Shown here piece after piece: positions 10,001 to 18,245 of a stretch of 64,000 bases of DNA. Origin of the DNA: Clostridia bacterium. GTDB lineage: Bacteria; Bacillota; Clostridia; Oscillospirales; CAG-272. A program made the position numbers and the translations under genes. The stretch covers positions 1 to 64,000 of the forward strand of contig JAFUQP010000028.1 of the NCBI GenBank assembly GCA_017472305.1, given 5' to 3'. How positions within the stretch are numbered: position 1 is the first letter of the stretch; each line of letters begins with the position of its first letter. The notes under the pieces were generated by a model that searched no databases, was not told the origin of the DNA, and saw only the letters and a list, made by a program, of their open reading frames with translations.

Positions 10001-13000
10001 CTCAGACTCTCGCTCCACGACTATCAGCCCCAGGCGGGATATATGACGGGTATTATTCTCTCGGTCTACACCGAGGGTAAAGAGCAGTTTGTCACCGCAA
10101 AGGAGTCGGGAAGCGGCTCGGCAGGCGGAACGCTTGACAGCATCTCGGTGCCTGTCGGCGAGAAATTCAAGCTTCGCGTGGAATACTACCACGCAGAGCG
10201 CGCCTCGCTTATCTACATTAACGGAGTGCTCGCGGCAATGAGCACGGCAGTATCGGGCGATATAAAATACTACCGCTTCGGTCAGGCAAAAATTACGCCT
10301 CTTGCGGGCGGTGTGGGTACTGTGTCGCTTGATAATATTAAGGTAGAAAAAATTATCAAGTCCTTTACAGAGGCGACGACTCCCGAGCAGGACAGAATTA
10401 CCTACACCTTTGACTCGGGACTCGAAAAGGGTGTCGGATTTGTCGGCGGCGCGAAGCTTAGTAACAAGGCTGCCGCAATCCCCGCGGGCGGCGCGATTAC
10501 CGTTCCTCTTAACGTCCGCTCCGAGATTTACACAGTAACAAGACTTATTTATAAGCTTGATACCGCGGGAAAGGCAACCGAGCACAGACTTAACCTTCTT
10601 GACTCCGACGGAAAATGCGTTATTGCCTACGATGCGGTAAGCGACGGCAAGACTGTAAGCCTCTACGAGCTTACCGAGTCGGGAAGAAAATCCCGAGCTA
10701 TAGCCGTCTTCCCCGCAAAAGAGGCGGCAGAGCTGACCTTCGATTACTTCCACGCGCGCGGCGTCGTTCAGATTTACAGGGGCGACGAATGTATAGCCGT
10801 ATCGAGCATGCGCTACTCGGCAAAGGATGATACGGGAGCTATCCGCTCGCTCTCCTTCTCTACCGTATCCGGCGCACAGAGCTCGGTTGACAACGTTATC
10901 TTCGAGTGCGTAAACGAGATATTCAAGGCGGCAACGCCCCCCGAGGTCGATAACCCTGAGGACACGGCAAGCAAGATAACCTTCGAGGAGAGCTTCTCGT
11001 CTAGCATTCCCTCGTCTGTTACTACAATTCACCAGTCCAACGGCGCATCTACCGAAATCCGCGAGGTTATTCGCGGTGAGGAGAAGTCGAACGCGCTTGT
11101 GTTCACCACAAAGCCCGGCGGCAACGACGAGATAGTTATCGGACTTACCGAGATTGCCGACGAGAACGGAAACTGCTACGTCTTTGAGGCAGATATCGCC
11201 TTCAACTTCGCGCTCGGCGGCTATTCAAGCGATACCTTTGAGATTTACTTTATCGATAAGGATAACACAAGCAAGAGAGCATATCTAACCACAGTTTCAA
11301 GCAGCGCCGCAACGCAGAACCTCTACTTCAAGGATTATTCGGCTAACTCTCAGCCGAGGCGCGACGGCTCGCAGTATAACAGCGGCTACTACGACGGTCT
11401 TTGGGCAAAGCTCCGCATTGAATACTACGTCGGCGACCGCGACACCACGAGAATTAAGGTTTACCTTGACGACAATCTCTTCGTTGTCAGCAACAACTTC
11501 TATAATTCCCACGACGAAACGAAGGAAATCTTCAACGATATTTCCGCAATAAGATTTTACGCCTACGGCTCGGCAGAGGCAGAGCTTATGCTTGATAACG
11601 TAAGCTTTAAGAAGATTTCTCGCGAGTGCGCTGATGACGCTGTCGGAAAGCACAGCATTCCCGCGCAGGTAAGACCCGTTGAGAAGAAGCCCGGCAACTA
11701 CAGCGCCGCCTTCGAAAGCGTCAACTGGGAGGTTTCCGAGCCCTGGAAGCTTGACGATACCAACACCGCAGTTACAAATCCCTTCATCACCCGCGGCGAC
11801 GAATCGTCAAGATATCTTGCAGGCAACACCACATACCACGACAGAGGCTACGCATACTGCACCCTTAAATCCTTCTCGGGTAACAAGGCGCTTGAGTTCG
11901 GTCAGCTTCTTGCCTCGGTGGACGACGGCAGTGACACTAACATCAAGGGCGAAACCAGGCTTTACGTCTACAACAAGACCTTTGGTGGCAGCGTTTACGT
12001 CTTTGAGAGCGACGTTATGCTCGAGAGCTGCGAGGGCGTTGCGGACACCGACAGTCCGTGGGTAATTCAGCTCGGCTTCAACTCGGGCATAAACGCCGTC
12101 TACTCCGCAGATAAAACAACCGTATCCCCGAGGGATAAGGACACCTTCTTCGGAAATGCATATATCTTTGACAACGGCGACGGCTCCTACAGCCTCGGCT
12201 ATAACAAGGACAACACCTACGGTGAGAGCCTCGAGGCTGGCGTCTTTTACAACGTTTGTATCGAATACTACCCCGAATACAGCACTGTAAGGTACTATAT
12301 CGACGGCGAATTTGTCGGCGAACACGCCTTCGTTCCTACCCAGGACACCTCGGAGCTGATGTTTGCATGTCTTTCGATAAACAAGAATGCCGCGAATGCT
12401 AAGGTATACCTTGACGATACAGTCTGCGCGGCTGCCGATATCGAATACAAGGGTACTGCCGACAAAAACATTGCCAAGGTTCTTCCCGTCAAGGGCGGAA
12501 GGCACGGTATTGTCGTACTTATGCACGACGACGGCGACCTTGACACTATGACGGTGCTTGACAGAATTTACAGAGAGCATTCGCTCCGCGCCGACGTTGC
12601 ACTCGTTGCCGACAGGGTTTACAACCTTGCGGGCGGCAGTGTACGCGAGGCGGAGGTTGCAAAGTGGCAAGACTACTTCGAGTCCGGCTACTGGAACCTC
12701 GTTGCTCACTCTATGACACACAAATGGTGGGGCTCTACCGACACGGATGGTGAGCTTACCATTGACGAGGCGCTTGTGAAGCAGGAGGTTGAGGGCGCGT
12801 ACGAGGCACTCGTTGCAGCCTTCGGCGACACGAGGCTTGCATACGCATACCCCGGCTTTGACGCCTACACCTCGGTTTGGGGCAAGGTGGAGTGCTACGC
12901 ACCTGCAATCGAAGCGGTGCTAGAGCACTATATCGGCGGCAGAGATTGCCGTTTCCCCAAGGCGAGAAAGACAGTTTCCTACGCCGACATCGCTTACTCA

Positions 13001-14338
13001 ATGATTTACGCATCCTCTATTTCAAAGGGTGCTGACAACCTTCAGAAGAACCTCGACTCTATCGACGAGGCGGCTCTATCGGGCACTCTTGCGATTTTGT
13101 TCTCGCACAGAGTATACGACGAGGCAAACGCTACAGAAGCTCTGACAAACGACACCTCGGCTGTCACCTCGGATTACATTGAGTCTATCGCAGAGAAGGT
13201 CGCGGGCTACGTCAACGAGGGATATATCTGGAACGCGTTCCTCGAGGAGGCTATTCTCTACCTCAAGGAGGCAGAGAGCGCAACCGTTACGGCAGTAAGC
13301 GGTAATAACGTAATTACACTTACCCTTACAGACTCGCTTGACGACGAGGTATACAACTACGCGCTGACTCTCGAGGTCACAGTCCCCGAGGAGTGGGCGG
13401 GAGTTAAGGTTACCCAGGGCGAGAATACGTCCTACTCGAGAGCCTTCGAGCGCGAGGGCAAGTGGGTTGTCTATATCGACGCAGTTCCCGACGGCGGAGA
13501 GATTATACTTACTCCCGCAGAGGAGTCGGCACTTCCCGAGGCGCCCGTGCTTCCCTGTATTCACGCGGATAGCGACGGTGACGGATTCTGCGACGAGTGC
13601 GAGCGCGAATATCACGACCAGACTACCTGCGTTCATAAGGACGAGGACGGTGACGGTGTCTGCGACAAGTGTGAGGCAGAATACCACGACCAGACCACCT
13701 GCGTTCATAAGGATGCTGACGGCGACGGAGTCTGCGACAAGTGCGAGGCAGAGTACCACGACCAGGCTACCTGCAAGCACAAGGACGAGGATATCGACTA
13801 CAAGTGCGACAAGTGCGAGGCAGTATACTACGACCCTGCGACCTGTCCTCACGCGGATGCTGACGGCAGCGGCGTGTGCGACAATTGCGGCACCGGCTAC
13901 TACGACCCCGAAACCTGTCCCCACGTTGATACCGATATCGACAGAGTCTGCGACAACTGCGAGACCACCTACTATGACCCCGAAACCTGCGAGCACGTGG
14001 ACGAGAAGCCCGAGGGAGCGCTTGACGCTATATGCGACAATTGCGGAAGCGTATACTACACCGAAGCAACCTGCCCGGCTCACGCGGACGCTGACGGCGA
14101 CGGAGTATGCGACGTTTGCTCGGCAGAATATCACGACCAGACTACCTGCAAGCACAAGGACAGGGACGGCGACGGCATCTGTGACAAGTGCGAGGCGGAG
14201 TACCACGACCCCGTGACCTGCGAGCATACCGATGAGAACGGCGACGAGCAGTGCGACAAGTGCGGCTTTGGACTTGGCGACTCCCCCGTGCTCGGCGGCA
14301 CAGGCTCTGACGAGCAGGGCTGGCTTGGCAAGGAATAA
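7061..14338 (+). CDS. Giant mosaic surface lipoprotein with CE4-like (polysaccharide deacetylase) domain
   Basis: 2425 residues. A lipoprotein signal ends in MLFSC, so it should be anchored outside the membrane. Order: Gly/Ser/Asp linker (about 24-62); an all-helical domain (about 230-650) paralogous to the next gene, with YDPEIGGFYYS and YNTWYTVN motifs; five divergent beta-sandwich modules (about 660-1795), each ending in a strand pattern like RVEYY..YIDGE then a DN motif, similar to LamG/concanavalin-type carbohydrate-binding folds; a polysaccharide deacetylase (NodB-like) domain (about 1810-2070) with HDDGD (1822-1826), the zinc pair in HSMTH (His1883, His1887) and a late His in LFSHR (2016); a small beta domain; then ten Cys/His/Asp repeats (about 2165-2407). 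No sortase motif. It probably binds and deacetylates a glycan; the helical domain's activity is unknown. Confidence 0.75.
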   Translation: MKLGRIIISLLTLLTVLAMLFSCRIGGDGGADGDSGSSGGSGDSGAGDSSGGSTDSGSADGTHSGTLIYDRTSDLKLVLAKDVAGSDVTDIFNALQGKVKSVSMSDDRSEVAEHEIVFGQTDREISKTAYKRLSRIRTDDDAEFVLPRVLIYSDGSSVAVAYDEFELGYAEKYAIDYFYEHYVQDELYMKEGTQYREVVEIFDYIDALADIESAEAWAAVEKQVGKEISDALQDYYPLFQDNFIYWMANLYDPEIGGFYYSNSARDTEGYLPDIESTYQALTFMRTTGMTKGDGKTPSWLKEKVGAFIVGLQDKNGFFYHPQWGKELTDQKTSRRARDEKWATSLLKSFGITPKYTTPSGLVGFENATGGDSSLLPVSALTERLGGSATAAASKVIATSDTSSAVPSHLVSDETLRAYLATKNLATSSYNVANEISAQAGQFIARDKQLKDEGKTYSLIDITIDWFNEHQVAETGHYQTYTNYHAVNGLFKAVSFYKDVGREFPNAANAAISAMECMNSTEKVHHVCDIYNTWYTVNMLVDNIKKFNSEDEAKPILESVLDCAPTAIRVTLSKFAEFRKEDGSFGYYRTTSSATSQGMLAAVPNTNEGDINASEIAISTLGNIFISIGCRDLQPRRYNDGHFIKYIRTLESLGSIVKDELSNEVEPITFNDELVDSKPITPGITFVNGSTGGFMIRNDESDPDRGYFLELVSTTVKNGTRDSSNDNFTVAIQNQHPTAECSVLEADILVKSASGYFSQIVLGNRCYMLGLKVSGDRVNLIDSSSQSSPTYEQNLCASAKLGEWFNLRVEYYPADHYTTRAIVYIDGEVVAVSDNYYDHKGVKITQGVGEPDPWFGQIAFSVMSGYNATMCFDNIKCYKTEKDYEPVDADITVNADPYDRGTKTYNFNDGKIHSDLTLTENGTDSFTVVDGTDGKELSLTTVKTDSATSNILIPANIRGANTNCAVLETDISISSAANGDLLRLSLHDYQPQAGYMTGIILSVYTEGKEQFVTAKESGSGSAGGTLDSISVPVGEKFKLRVEYYHAERASLIYINGVLAAMSTAVSGDIKYYRFGQAKITPLAGGVGTVSLDNIKVEKIIKSFTEATTPEQDRITYTFDSGLEKGVGFVGGAKLSNKAAAIPAGGAITVPLNVRSEIYTVTRLIYKLDTAGKATEHRLNLLDSDGKCVIAYDAVSDGKTVSLYELTESGRKSRAIAVFPAKEAAELTFDYFHARGVVQIYRGDECIAVSSMRYSAKDDTGAIRSLSFSTVSGAQSSVDNVIFECVNEIFKAATPPEVDNPEDTASKITFEESFSSSIPSSVTTIHQSNGASTEIREVIRGEEKSNALVFTTKPGGNDEIVIGLTEIADENGNCYVFEADIAFNFALGGYSSDTFEIYFIDKDNTSKRAYLTTVSSSAATQNLYFKDYSANSQPRRDGSQYNSGYYDGLWAKLRIEYYVGDRDTTRIKVYLDDNLFVVSNNFYNSHDETKEIFNDISAIRFYAYGSAEAELMLDNVSFKKISRECADDAVGKHSIPAQVRPVEKKPGNYSAAFESVNWEVSEPWKLDDTNTAVTNPFITRGDESSRYLAGNTTYHDRGYAYCTLKSFSGNKALEFGQLLASVDDGSDTNIKGETRLYVYNKTFGGSVYVFESDVMLESCEGVADTDSPWVIQLGFNSGINAVYSADKTTVSPRDKDTFFGNAYIFDNGDGSYSLGYNKDNTYGESLEAGVFYNVCIEYYPEYSTVRYYIDGEFVGEHAFVPTQDTSELMFACLSINKNAANAKVYLDDTVCAAADIEYKGTADKNIAKVLPVKGGRHGIVVLMHDDGDLDTMTVLDRIYREHSLRADVALVADRVYNLAGGSVREAEVAKWQDYFESGYWNLVAHSMTHKWWGSTDTDGELTIDEALVKQEVEGAYEALVAAFGDTRLAYAYPGFDAYTSVWGKVECYAPAIEAVLEHYIGGRDCRFPKARKTVSYADIAYSMIYASSISKGADNLQKNLDSIDEAALSGTLAILFSHRVYDEANATEALTNDTSAVTSDYIESIAEKVAGYVNEGYIWNAFLEEAILYLKEAESATVTAVSGNNVITLTLTDSLDDEVYNYALTLEVTVPEEWAGVKVTQGENTSYSRAFEREGKWVVYIDAVPDGGEIILTPAEESALPEAPVLPCIHADSDGDGFCDECEREYHDQTTCVHKDEDGDGVCDKCEAEYHDQTTCVHKDADGDGVCDKCEAEYHDQATCKHKDEDIDYKCDKCEAVYYDPATCPHADADGSGVCDNCGTGYYDPETCPHVDTDIDRVCDNCETTYYDPETCEHVDEKPEGALDAICDNCGSVYYTEATCPAHADADGDGVCDVCSAEYHDQTTCKHKDRDGDGICDKCEAEYHDPVTCEHTDENGDEQCDKCGFGLGDSPVLGGTGSDEQGWLGKE
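13552..14280 (+). repeat. Ten tandem ~24-residue Cys/His/Asp repeats (coding)
   Basis: Within the giant lipoprotein. The consensus is C-x-H-x-D-x-D-x-D-x-x-C-D-x-C, then three residues, Y-H/Y-D and T. The Asp ladder resembles EF-hand/dockerin calcium loops, while the C-x-H plus C-x-x-C set could bind zinc. Units 4, 6, 7 and 10 have lost part of the Asp ladder but keep the cysteines. Confidence 0.85.
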
Positions 14339-14360
14339 GTAACTTTTAGTTTACATTTTA

Positions 14361-14520
14361 CGGCATAGGGAGTTAAAAGCTCCAGTGCCGAAGAAAAACG
14401 GCGGTAATGCCGAAAGCAAACAGAGAGGCGCTGAGCGCGGCGAACGCTCCTCTCACGGTCGGGCGCAAGAGCGCCCACGGGTGACGCCAAGGCTACGGTT
14501 TAGTGTAGCCCGACTCTCCC
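14361..14520 (+). promoter_or_regulatory. Structured RNA leader, unclassified
   Basis: Between the giant lipoprotein gene and the next gene. Successive helices are visible: an outer CGGCA/TGCCG (14361-14365, 14386-14390) around a GGAG/CTCC hairpin; CGGC/GCCG (14399-14412); GAGAGG/CCTCTC (14423-14428, 14449-14454); GGGCGC-AAGA-GCGCCC (14461-14476); and GGCTAC/GTAGCC (14491-14510). The ribosome site follows directly. I could not match it to TPP, SAM, lysine, glycine, cobalamin, c-di-GMP or ydaO consensus elements. Confidence 0.55.
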
Positions 14521-14537
14521 GAAAGGAGAAAGGAAAA

Positions 14538-15818
14538 ATGAATAAAAACGCAGAAAAAGAGTGGATAGCACTAAAGGCAGAGGTTGACCGCCGCGGCGGT
14601 AACGGCGACGAGGTAGTTAAGGCGCTGAAGGAGCACTACGCGATATACGACGACGGGCTTCTCACCTGGCTTGGCGACCTCTATGACCCCGAGATAGGCG
14701 GCTTCTACTATTCTAAATCGGGCAGACACACAACCGACCCGAGATTCTTACCCGATATTGAGTCCACAAACCAGGCGACGAACATTCTCGGTCAGGCGGG
14801 ACTTATAGAAAGCTTTGACGAGCTTCCTAAGTCGATGCGTGATAAAATGGCAGAGTTCGTATGCTCTTTGCAGTCCGACGAGGACGGCTTTATCTACCAT
14901 CCTCAATGGGGCAAGAATATATCAAACAACCGTCGCGGCAGAGATATGCTGTGGGCAAGACATATGGCAAATAAGCTCGGTATCACTCTTCCCTACAAGA
15001 CGGCAAACGAAAGACTTGCCGAGGCGGTAGCCGAGGGCAAGAGTGCCGAGGAAAAGCGCGAGGCTCTCGCCTCTCTTCCCGAGTATTTAAGGAGCGAGGA
15101 AGCCTTTCTCGAGTACGTTCGCGGCTACGATTGGACGAACGGCGGCTACAAGGCGGGCAACAACCTTGCGGCGCAGATTGACCAGATTGTGGCGGCAGGG
15201 CTTGCCGACTGTGCCTGCAAGTTTTTAAATAGCGTTCAGAACAAGGAAACGGGACTTTGGGGCGACTCGGTGTGCTTTGGCTCGGTTAACGGCGCTTTCA
15301 AAATCAGCTACGTTTACAACGGCGCAAAGAGACTGATGCCCGAGGCGGGTAAAATAGCTATCGCGGCTATGGAGTGCATTACCCGATTTGAGGAAGAAAC
15401 GGTACACGTCTGCTCGCTCTATAACACCTGGTACACCGTCATCAACGTTATCGGAAATATGAGAAGATACGGTGACGAGGCTATTCAGAAAGAGGCCGAC
15501 AGAATAGTCCGCGAGCTGCTTCTCCGCGCACCCGAGGCTATCAGAGCGTCTACAAAGAAGATTTCGGAGTTCAAGAAGCCCGACGGCTCCTTCTCCTACT
15601 ACAAGCACAACACCGCCTGCGAGTCACAGGGCGCACTCGTTGCAGTACCGAAGCCCGAGGGTGGGCAGCCCGACGAGGGCGACGTCAACGCGACGGTTAT
15701 TGCCGCGACAAGTCTTACCTCCAATATGTTTGCAGGACTTGAGCTTCGAGATTTCGCTATAAAGCTCTACTCGAAGGACGACCTGAAAACCTTCCTTGAT
15801 GCCGCTATGAAGAAATAA
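14538..15818 (+). CDS. Alpha-helical (toroid-like) protein, paralogue of a domain of the giant lipoprotein
   Basis: 426 residues, no signal peptide, so probably cytoplasmic. The whole protein aligns with residues about 230-650 of the upstream lipoprotein. Shared blocks include LYDPEIGGFYYS, FLPDIEST (YLPDIEST in the lipoprotein), FIYHPQWGK (FFYHPQWGK), a VNGAFK-like block, AAMEC, YNTWYTV, and a KPDGSFSYY / EDGSFGYY segment. Repeated aromatic and GG motifs suggest an (alpha/alpha)6 barrel as in many glycan-active enzymes, but I see no family-defining catalytic motif and do not assign a reaction. The ATG at 14538 has AGGAG upstream; the open frame that begins at 14385 lies inside the structured leader and is not used. 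It was probably duplicated from, or donated to, the lipoprotein. Confidence 0.7.
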   Translation: MNKNAEKEWIALKAEVDRRGGNGDEVVKALKEHYAIYDDGLLTWLGDLYDPEIGGFYYSKSGRHTTDPRFLPDIESTNQATNILGQAGLIESFDELPKSMRDKMAEFVCSLQSDEDGFIYHPQWGKNISNNRRGRDMLWARHMANKLGITLPYKTANERLAEAVAEGKSAEEKREALASLPEYLRSEEAFLEYVRGYDWTNGGYKAGNNLAAQIDQIVAAGLADCACKFLNSVQNKETGLWGDSVCFGSVNGAFKISYVYNGAKRLMPEAGKIAIAAMECITRFEEETVHVCSLYNTWYTVINVIGNMRRYGDEAIQKEADRIVRELLLRAPEAIRASTKKISEFKKPDGSFSYYKHNTACESQGALVAVPKPEGGQPDEGDVNATVIAATSLTSNMFAGLELRDFAIKLYSKDDLKTFLDAAMKK

Positions 15819-15896
15819 GCCTTCGCCGCAGAGCACAACACTAATGTAAATAATTATTCGCAAATACACTATATACTAGAAGAAAGGAAAGGGTTT

Positions 15897-16046
15897 ATGG
15901 AAAAGAAAAAACTAGGCAAAACTTACGAAAATGCGCGCCTCGAGATTGTTCTCCTCGGTGCGTGTGACGTTCTCTGCACGTCCGGACCGGAGAACACGTC
16001 AACCGAGCTAGGCTCGTCCGGAAACGACCCCTCCGCTTGGCTGTAA
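15897..16046 (+). CDS. 49-residue peptide, copy 1
   Basis: A small ORF with GAAAGGAAAGG just upstream of the ATG. The product starts MEKKKLGKTYENARLEIV and ends TELGSSGNDPSAWL. The second copy at 18053 has the same length; 31 of 49 residues are identical without gaps, including the last 14. There is one Cys shared by both copies and no signal peptide or membrane segment. The order basic N-terminus, hydrophobic middle (IVLLGACDVLC), then a Ser/Gly/Asn/Asp tail resembles the leader-core plan of ribosomally made peptides, but no maturation enzyme lies nearby. A gene for a secreted protein follows 31 bases later, so the two should be cotranslated from one mRNA. Function unknown. Confidence 0.75.
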   Translation: MEKKKLGKTYENARLEIVLLGACDVLCTSGPENTSTELGSSGNDPSAWL

Positions 16047-16077
16047 GCGGCAAAAACAAAAAAGGAGATTAGAAAAA

Positions 16078-17709
16078 ATGAAAAACAGAAAAACAGCAAA
16101 GCTTCTTATTATGATACTTTCTCTCGCGCTCCTTATCGGCTCGGCAGTCGGCATTGCAGCAAGCGCAGAGAACGCAGCACCCGAGATTATCTCACAGAAC
16201 GTTGAGTACAGCGGAACTCTTAACTTCAAGTTCGCAATCAGTGCGGAAAACCTTGGCGCAGATAAGACCGTAACCGTTAATATCTACGACAAGAACCCCG
16301 AAGAGGACGGCGCAGTTCTCCTCGACTCCACCACGGCAGAATATCAGGACGTAAGCGACACTAACCTTGGCGTTCAGTACGCATACGTAGCAACCAGCAA
16401 GGCTGCAATCAGTGCGCTTAACTACGGCACAGAGTACTACGCACAGGCAGTTTGCGACGACGTCGCAGGCGAGGCAGTAAAGTACAGCGCAGTTGAGTAT
16501 TTCCTCACCCGTCTTTACAGAGAGGGCGAGACCGTAACACCCATTCAGCGCGAGCACTACGAGAACGTTCTCGCATACGGCTCTACCACCCAGAAGATTA
16601 CCGGTGACACCGGAACCAACGTTGCTGACTTTGTATTCGTTGCAGCTCAGGACGGTAAGGTAAACGGTAAGGACAGCGTAGTAGTTGAAAAGGGTACAGA
16701 GGTTACTCTTACCTACACGGGTGAAAACTCGGGCTTTGCATACTACCTTGATGCAGCAGGCAACAAGCTCGGCAGAACCGCAGCCGTCAGTGCAAGCGGA
16801 ACATACACAGCGAAGTTTGCAGACTTTGCATTCAATGACCTCTCCACCGCAGCGACGTTCACTCCCAGCACTATCACTTCCACAGGTTTGAAGTCTGTTG
16901 CCGTTGCCGACGGCGACAAGGACGTAAGCAAGTATGCAGGACTTCTTTACGGTAACATCGGAAATACTACTGACGGTCGTAGCTACAGCTTCTCTATTAC
17001 AGACGACGGCAGACTCAAGTATGCTTCACCCAAGGGCGGAACCGCAATTGGATTCGTTAATTCGAAGAACTATGAGTCGGGCCACAACTATTCCGTATTT
17101 GAGGCAGACATTCAGATTGACCTTGGTAAGAGCGCGTCTACCGGAAACCAGTTAACAAACTGTATGATGACCTGCGACCTAATGCAGACCTCCTCTAACA
17201 CAATGTACAGATTCGTTATGAATTACAAGGCAACCAATGGCGGTCTTGAAATGTACTTCCAGAGAAACAAAGCATACACCGGAGTAACATACAAGGATAC
17301 CTCTCACGTAACGGCATTTATCGCTAATGCTAACGATTACTCCGTTTCATACAAATTTAAGATTGAGCAATATTACATTACAGCTACCGCTGACACCGTC
17401 TGCATTATCAGCATTAACGACAAGCCCTTTATGATTGCCGATACCCGTGCTATCGGATACGAGGGCGACTGTCCCACCAGTGACGCCGACGTTACTCAGT
17501 GGACGAACTCCGATGGCGTTTACGTTATTCCGTTCGCGCACTACACAGCATCTAATACCGACGATACTCCCAACTTCGCTACCAGCTTCAGAGGCTTCAC
17601 CATTAACCCCAACTCGGGCTACGTCTGCGACCTCTACTTCGACAACATCATTTACGAGGCAAGCGTAGTTGAAAATGTTCCTACCTTCAACATAGCAAAG
17701 CCCGAATAA
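16078..17709 (+). CDS. Secreted beta-rich protein, copy 1
   Basis: 543 residues with a Sec signal peptide (basic MKNRKTAK, hydrophobic LLIMILSLALLIGSAVGIA, then AASA before the mature part). The mature part starts with a fibronectin/Ig-like region (about 35-150), then a short beta region with an Asn/Asp-rich loop, and a C-terminal module (about 255-535) of the same concanavalin-like type as the modules in the giant lipoprotein: an FEADIQIDLG strand, a late CIISIND strand and LYFDNIIYE at the end. No catalytic motif and no wall anchor are seen. It is a close paralogue of the protein at 18246, and the two lie in duplicated cassettes, each headed by a 49-residue peptide. Probably a glycan-binding or structural surface protein. 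Confidence 0.7.
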   Translation: MKNRKTAKLLIMILSLALLIGSAVGIAASAENAAPEIISQNVEYSGTLNFKFAISAENLGADKTVTVNIYDKNPEEDGAVLLDSTTAEYQDVSDTNLGVQYAYVATSKAAISALNYGTEYYAQAVCDDVAGEAVKYSAVEYFLTRLYREGETVTPIQREHYENVLAYGSTTQKITGDTGTNVADFVFVAAQDGKVNGKDSVVVEKGTEVTLTYTGENSGFAYYLDAAGNKLGRTAAVSASGTYTAKFADFAFNDLSTAATFTPSTITSTGLKSVAVADGDKDVSKYAGLLYGNIGNTTDGRSYSFSITDDGRLKYASPKGGTAIGFVNSKNYESGHNYSVFEADIQIDLGKSASTGNQLTNCMMTCDLMQTSSNTMYRFVMNYKATNGGLEMYFQRNKAYTGVTYKDTSHVTAFIANANDYSVSYKFKIEQYYITATADTVCIISINDKPFMIADTRAIGYEGDCPTSDADVTQWTNSDGVYVIPFAHYTASNTDDTPNFATSFRGFTINPNSGYVCDLYFDNIIYEASVVENVPTFNIAKPE

Positions 17710-17754
17710 ATACAATTATTGCTTTCCTCTCAATATAAGGACGGCAAAAGTAAG

Positions 17755-17782
17755 AAGAACCTGCCCTCGGGCAGGTTCTTTT
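17755..17782 (+). terminator. Terminator after secreted protein copy 1
   Basis: A 12-bp perfect stem (17755-17766 with 17769-17780) with a two-base loop, then TT. The rest of the 343-bp gap holds the promoter at 17928-17956. Confidence 0.88.
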
Positions 17783-17927
17783 ATGTTTTGTTGGTTTTTT
17801 CGGGCAAAAAATGCCAAGCGGGCACTGAATTTGCATTTTTATTCGGGAGTCGCCGCCTCGGTAGCCTATGTCCACTACAAAAAATACAAAAAATGCTAAA
17901 ATTATGGTAAAATATTCATTTTCCCAC

Positions 17928-17956
17928 TCGACAAAGCAAAAGGTTTATGCTATAAT
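17928..17956 (+). promoter_or_regulatory. Promoter of the second peptide/secreted-protein cassette
   Basis: TCGACA (17928-17933), 17 bp, TATAAT (17951-17956). The block CTCGACAAAGC-AA, then TTTATGCTATAAT, recurs almost unchanged at 19920-19949. Confidence 0.75.
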
Positions 17957-18052
17957 AATTGTATTGTTTTTTTCGGCGATTTTCGCGCTAAAAAAGCAGA
18001 ACGCAAAGAATTGTTTGCATACAAACAGATACAACCGGAAAGGAAACATCTT

Positions 18053-18202
18053 ATGAAAAAAGGAAGGCTTGGCGAAGCCTACGAAAAGGCTCGGCTCGAT
18101 ATTGTTGTCCTTGACACGCGTGACATCATCTGCGCGTCTGAGCCTCAAGATACGACAACAGAGCTTGGCTCGTCGGGAAACGACCCATCCGCTTGGCTGT
18201 AA
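18053..18202 (+). CDS. 49-residue peptide, copy 2
   Basis: A paralogue of the peptide at 15897. It starts MKKGRLGEAYEKARLDIV and ends in the same 14 residues, TELGSSGNDPSAWL. The middle has diverged (VVLDTRDIICASEPQD), while the tail is unchanged, which suggests that the tail is the functional part. GGAAAGGAAA lies before the ATG at 18053. Its gene is first in a promoter-headed unit with the secreted protein 43 bases downstream. An in-frame upstream ATG at 18011 exists but has no ribosome site. Function unknown; candidates are a processed peptide, a signal, or a small partner or regulator of the secreted protein. Confidence 0.75.
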   Translation: MKKGRLGEAYEKARLDIVVLDTRDIICASEPQDTTTELGSSGNDPSAWL

Positions 18203-18245
18203 TTTACAGATAGTATTCAGAAAGGAAAAAAGCAAAGAAGAAAAA

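Noticed and set aside
9410..11032. Long open frame of 540 codons on the minus strand inside the giant lipoprotein gene.
   Set aside because: It is antisense to a well supported gene, has no ribosome site, and its Cys/Arg/Val-rich product looks like the complement of a biased coding strand. The same applies to the long antisense frames at 13076-14227, 4424-5869, 23444-24790 and 1504-2292.
13552..14280. CRISPR array (regular ~72-bp repeats).
   Set aside because: The periodicity is a protein repeat of about 24 residues inside an open frame; there are no unique spacers.
14361..14520. c-di-GMP, ydaO (c-di-AMP), M-box, lysine or SAM riboswitch.
   Set aside because: Compared from memory with the conserved cores of these classes; none of the required words is present in order. 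Left as unclassified.
14385..14537. N-terminal extension of the toroid-like protein (51 extra codons).
   Set aside because: The extension lies in a multi-hairpin leader, has no ribosome site, and the ATG at 14538 has AGGAG. Homology to the lipoprotein domain starts after 14538.
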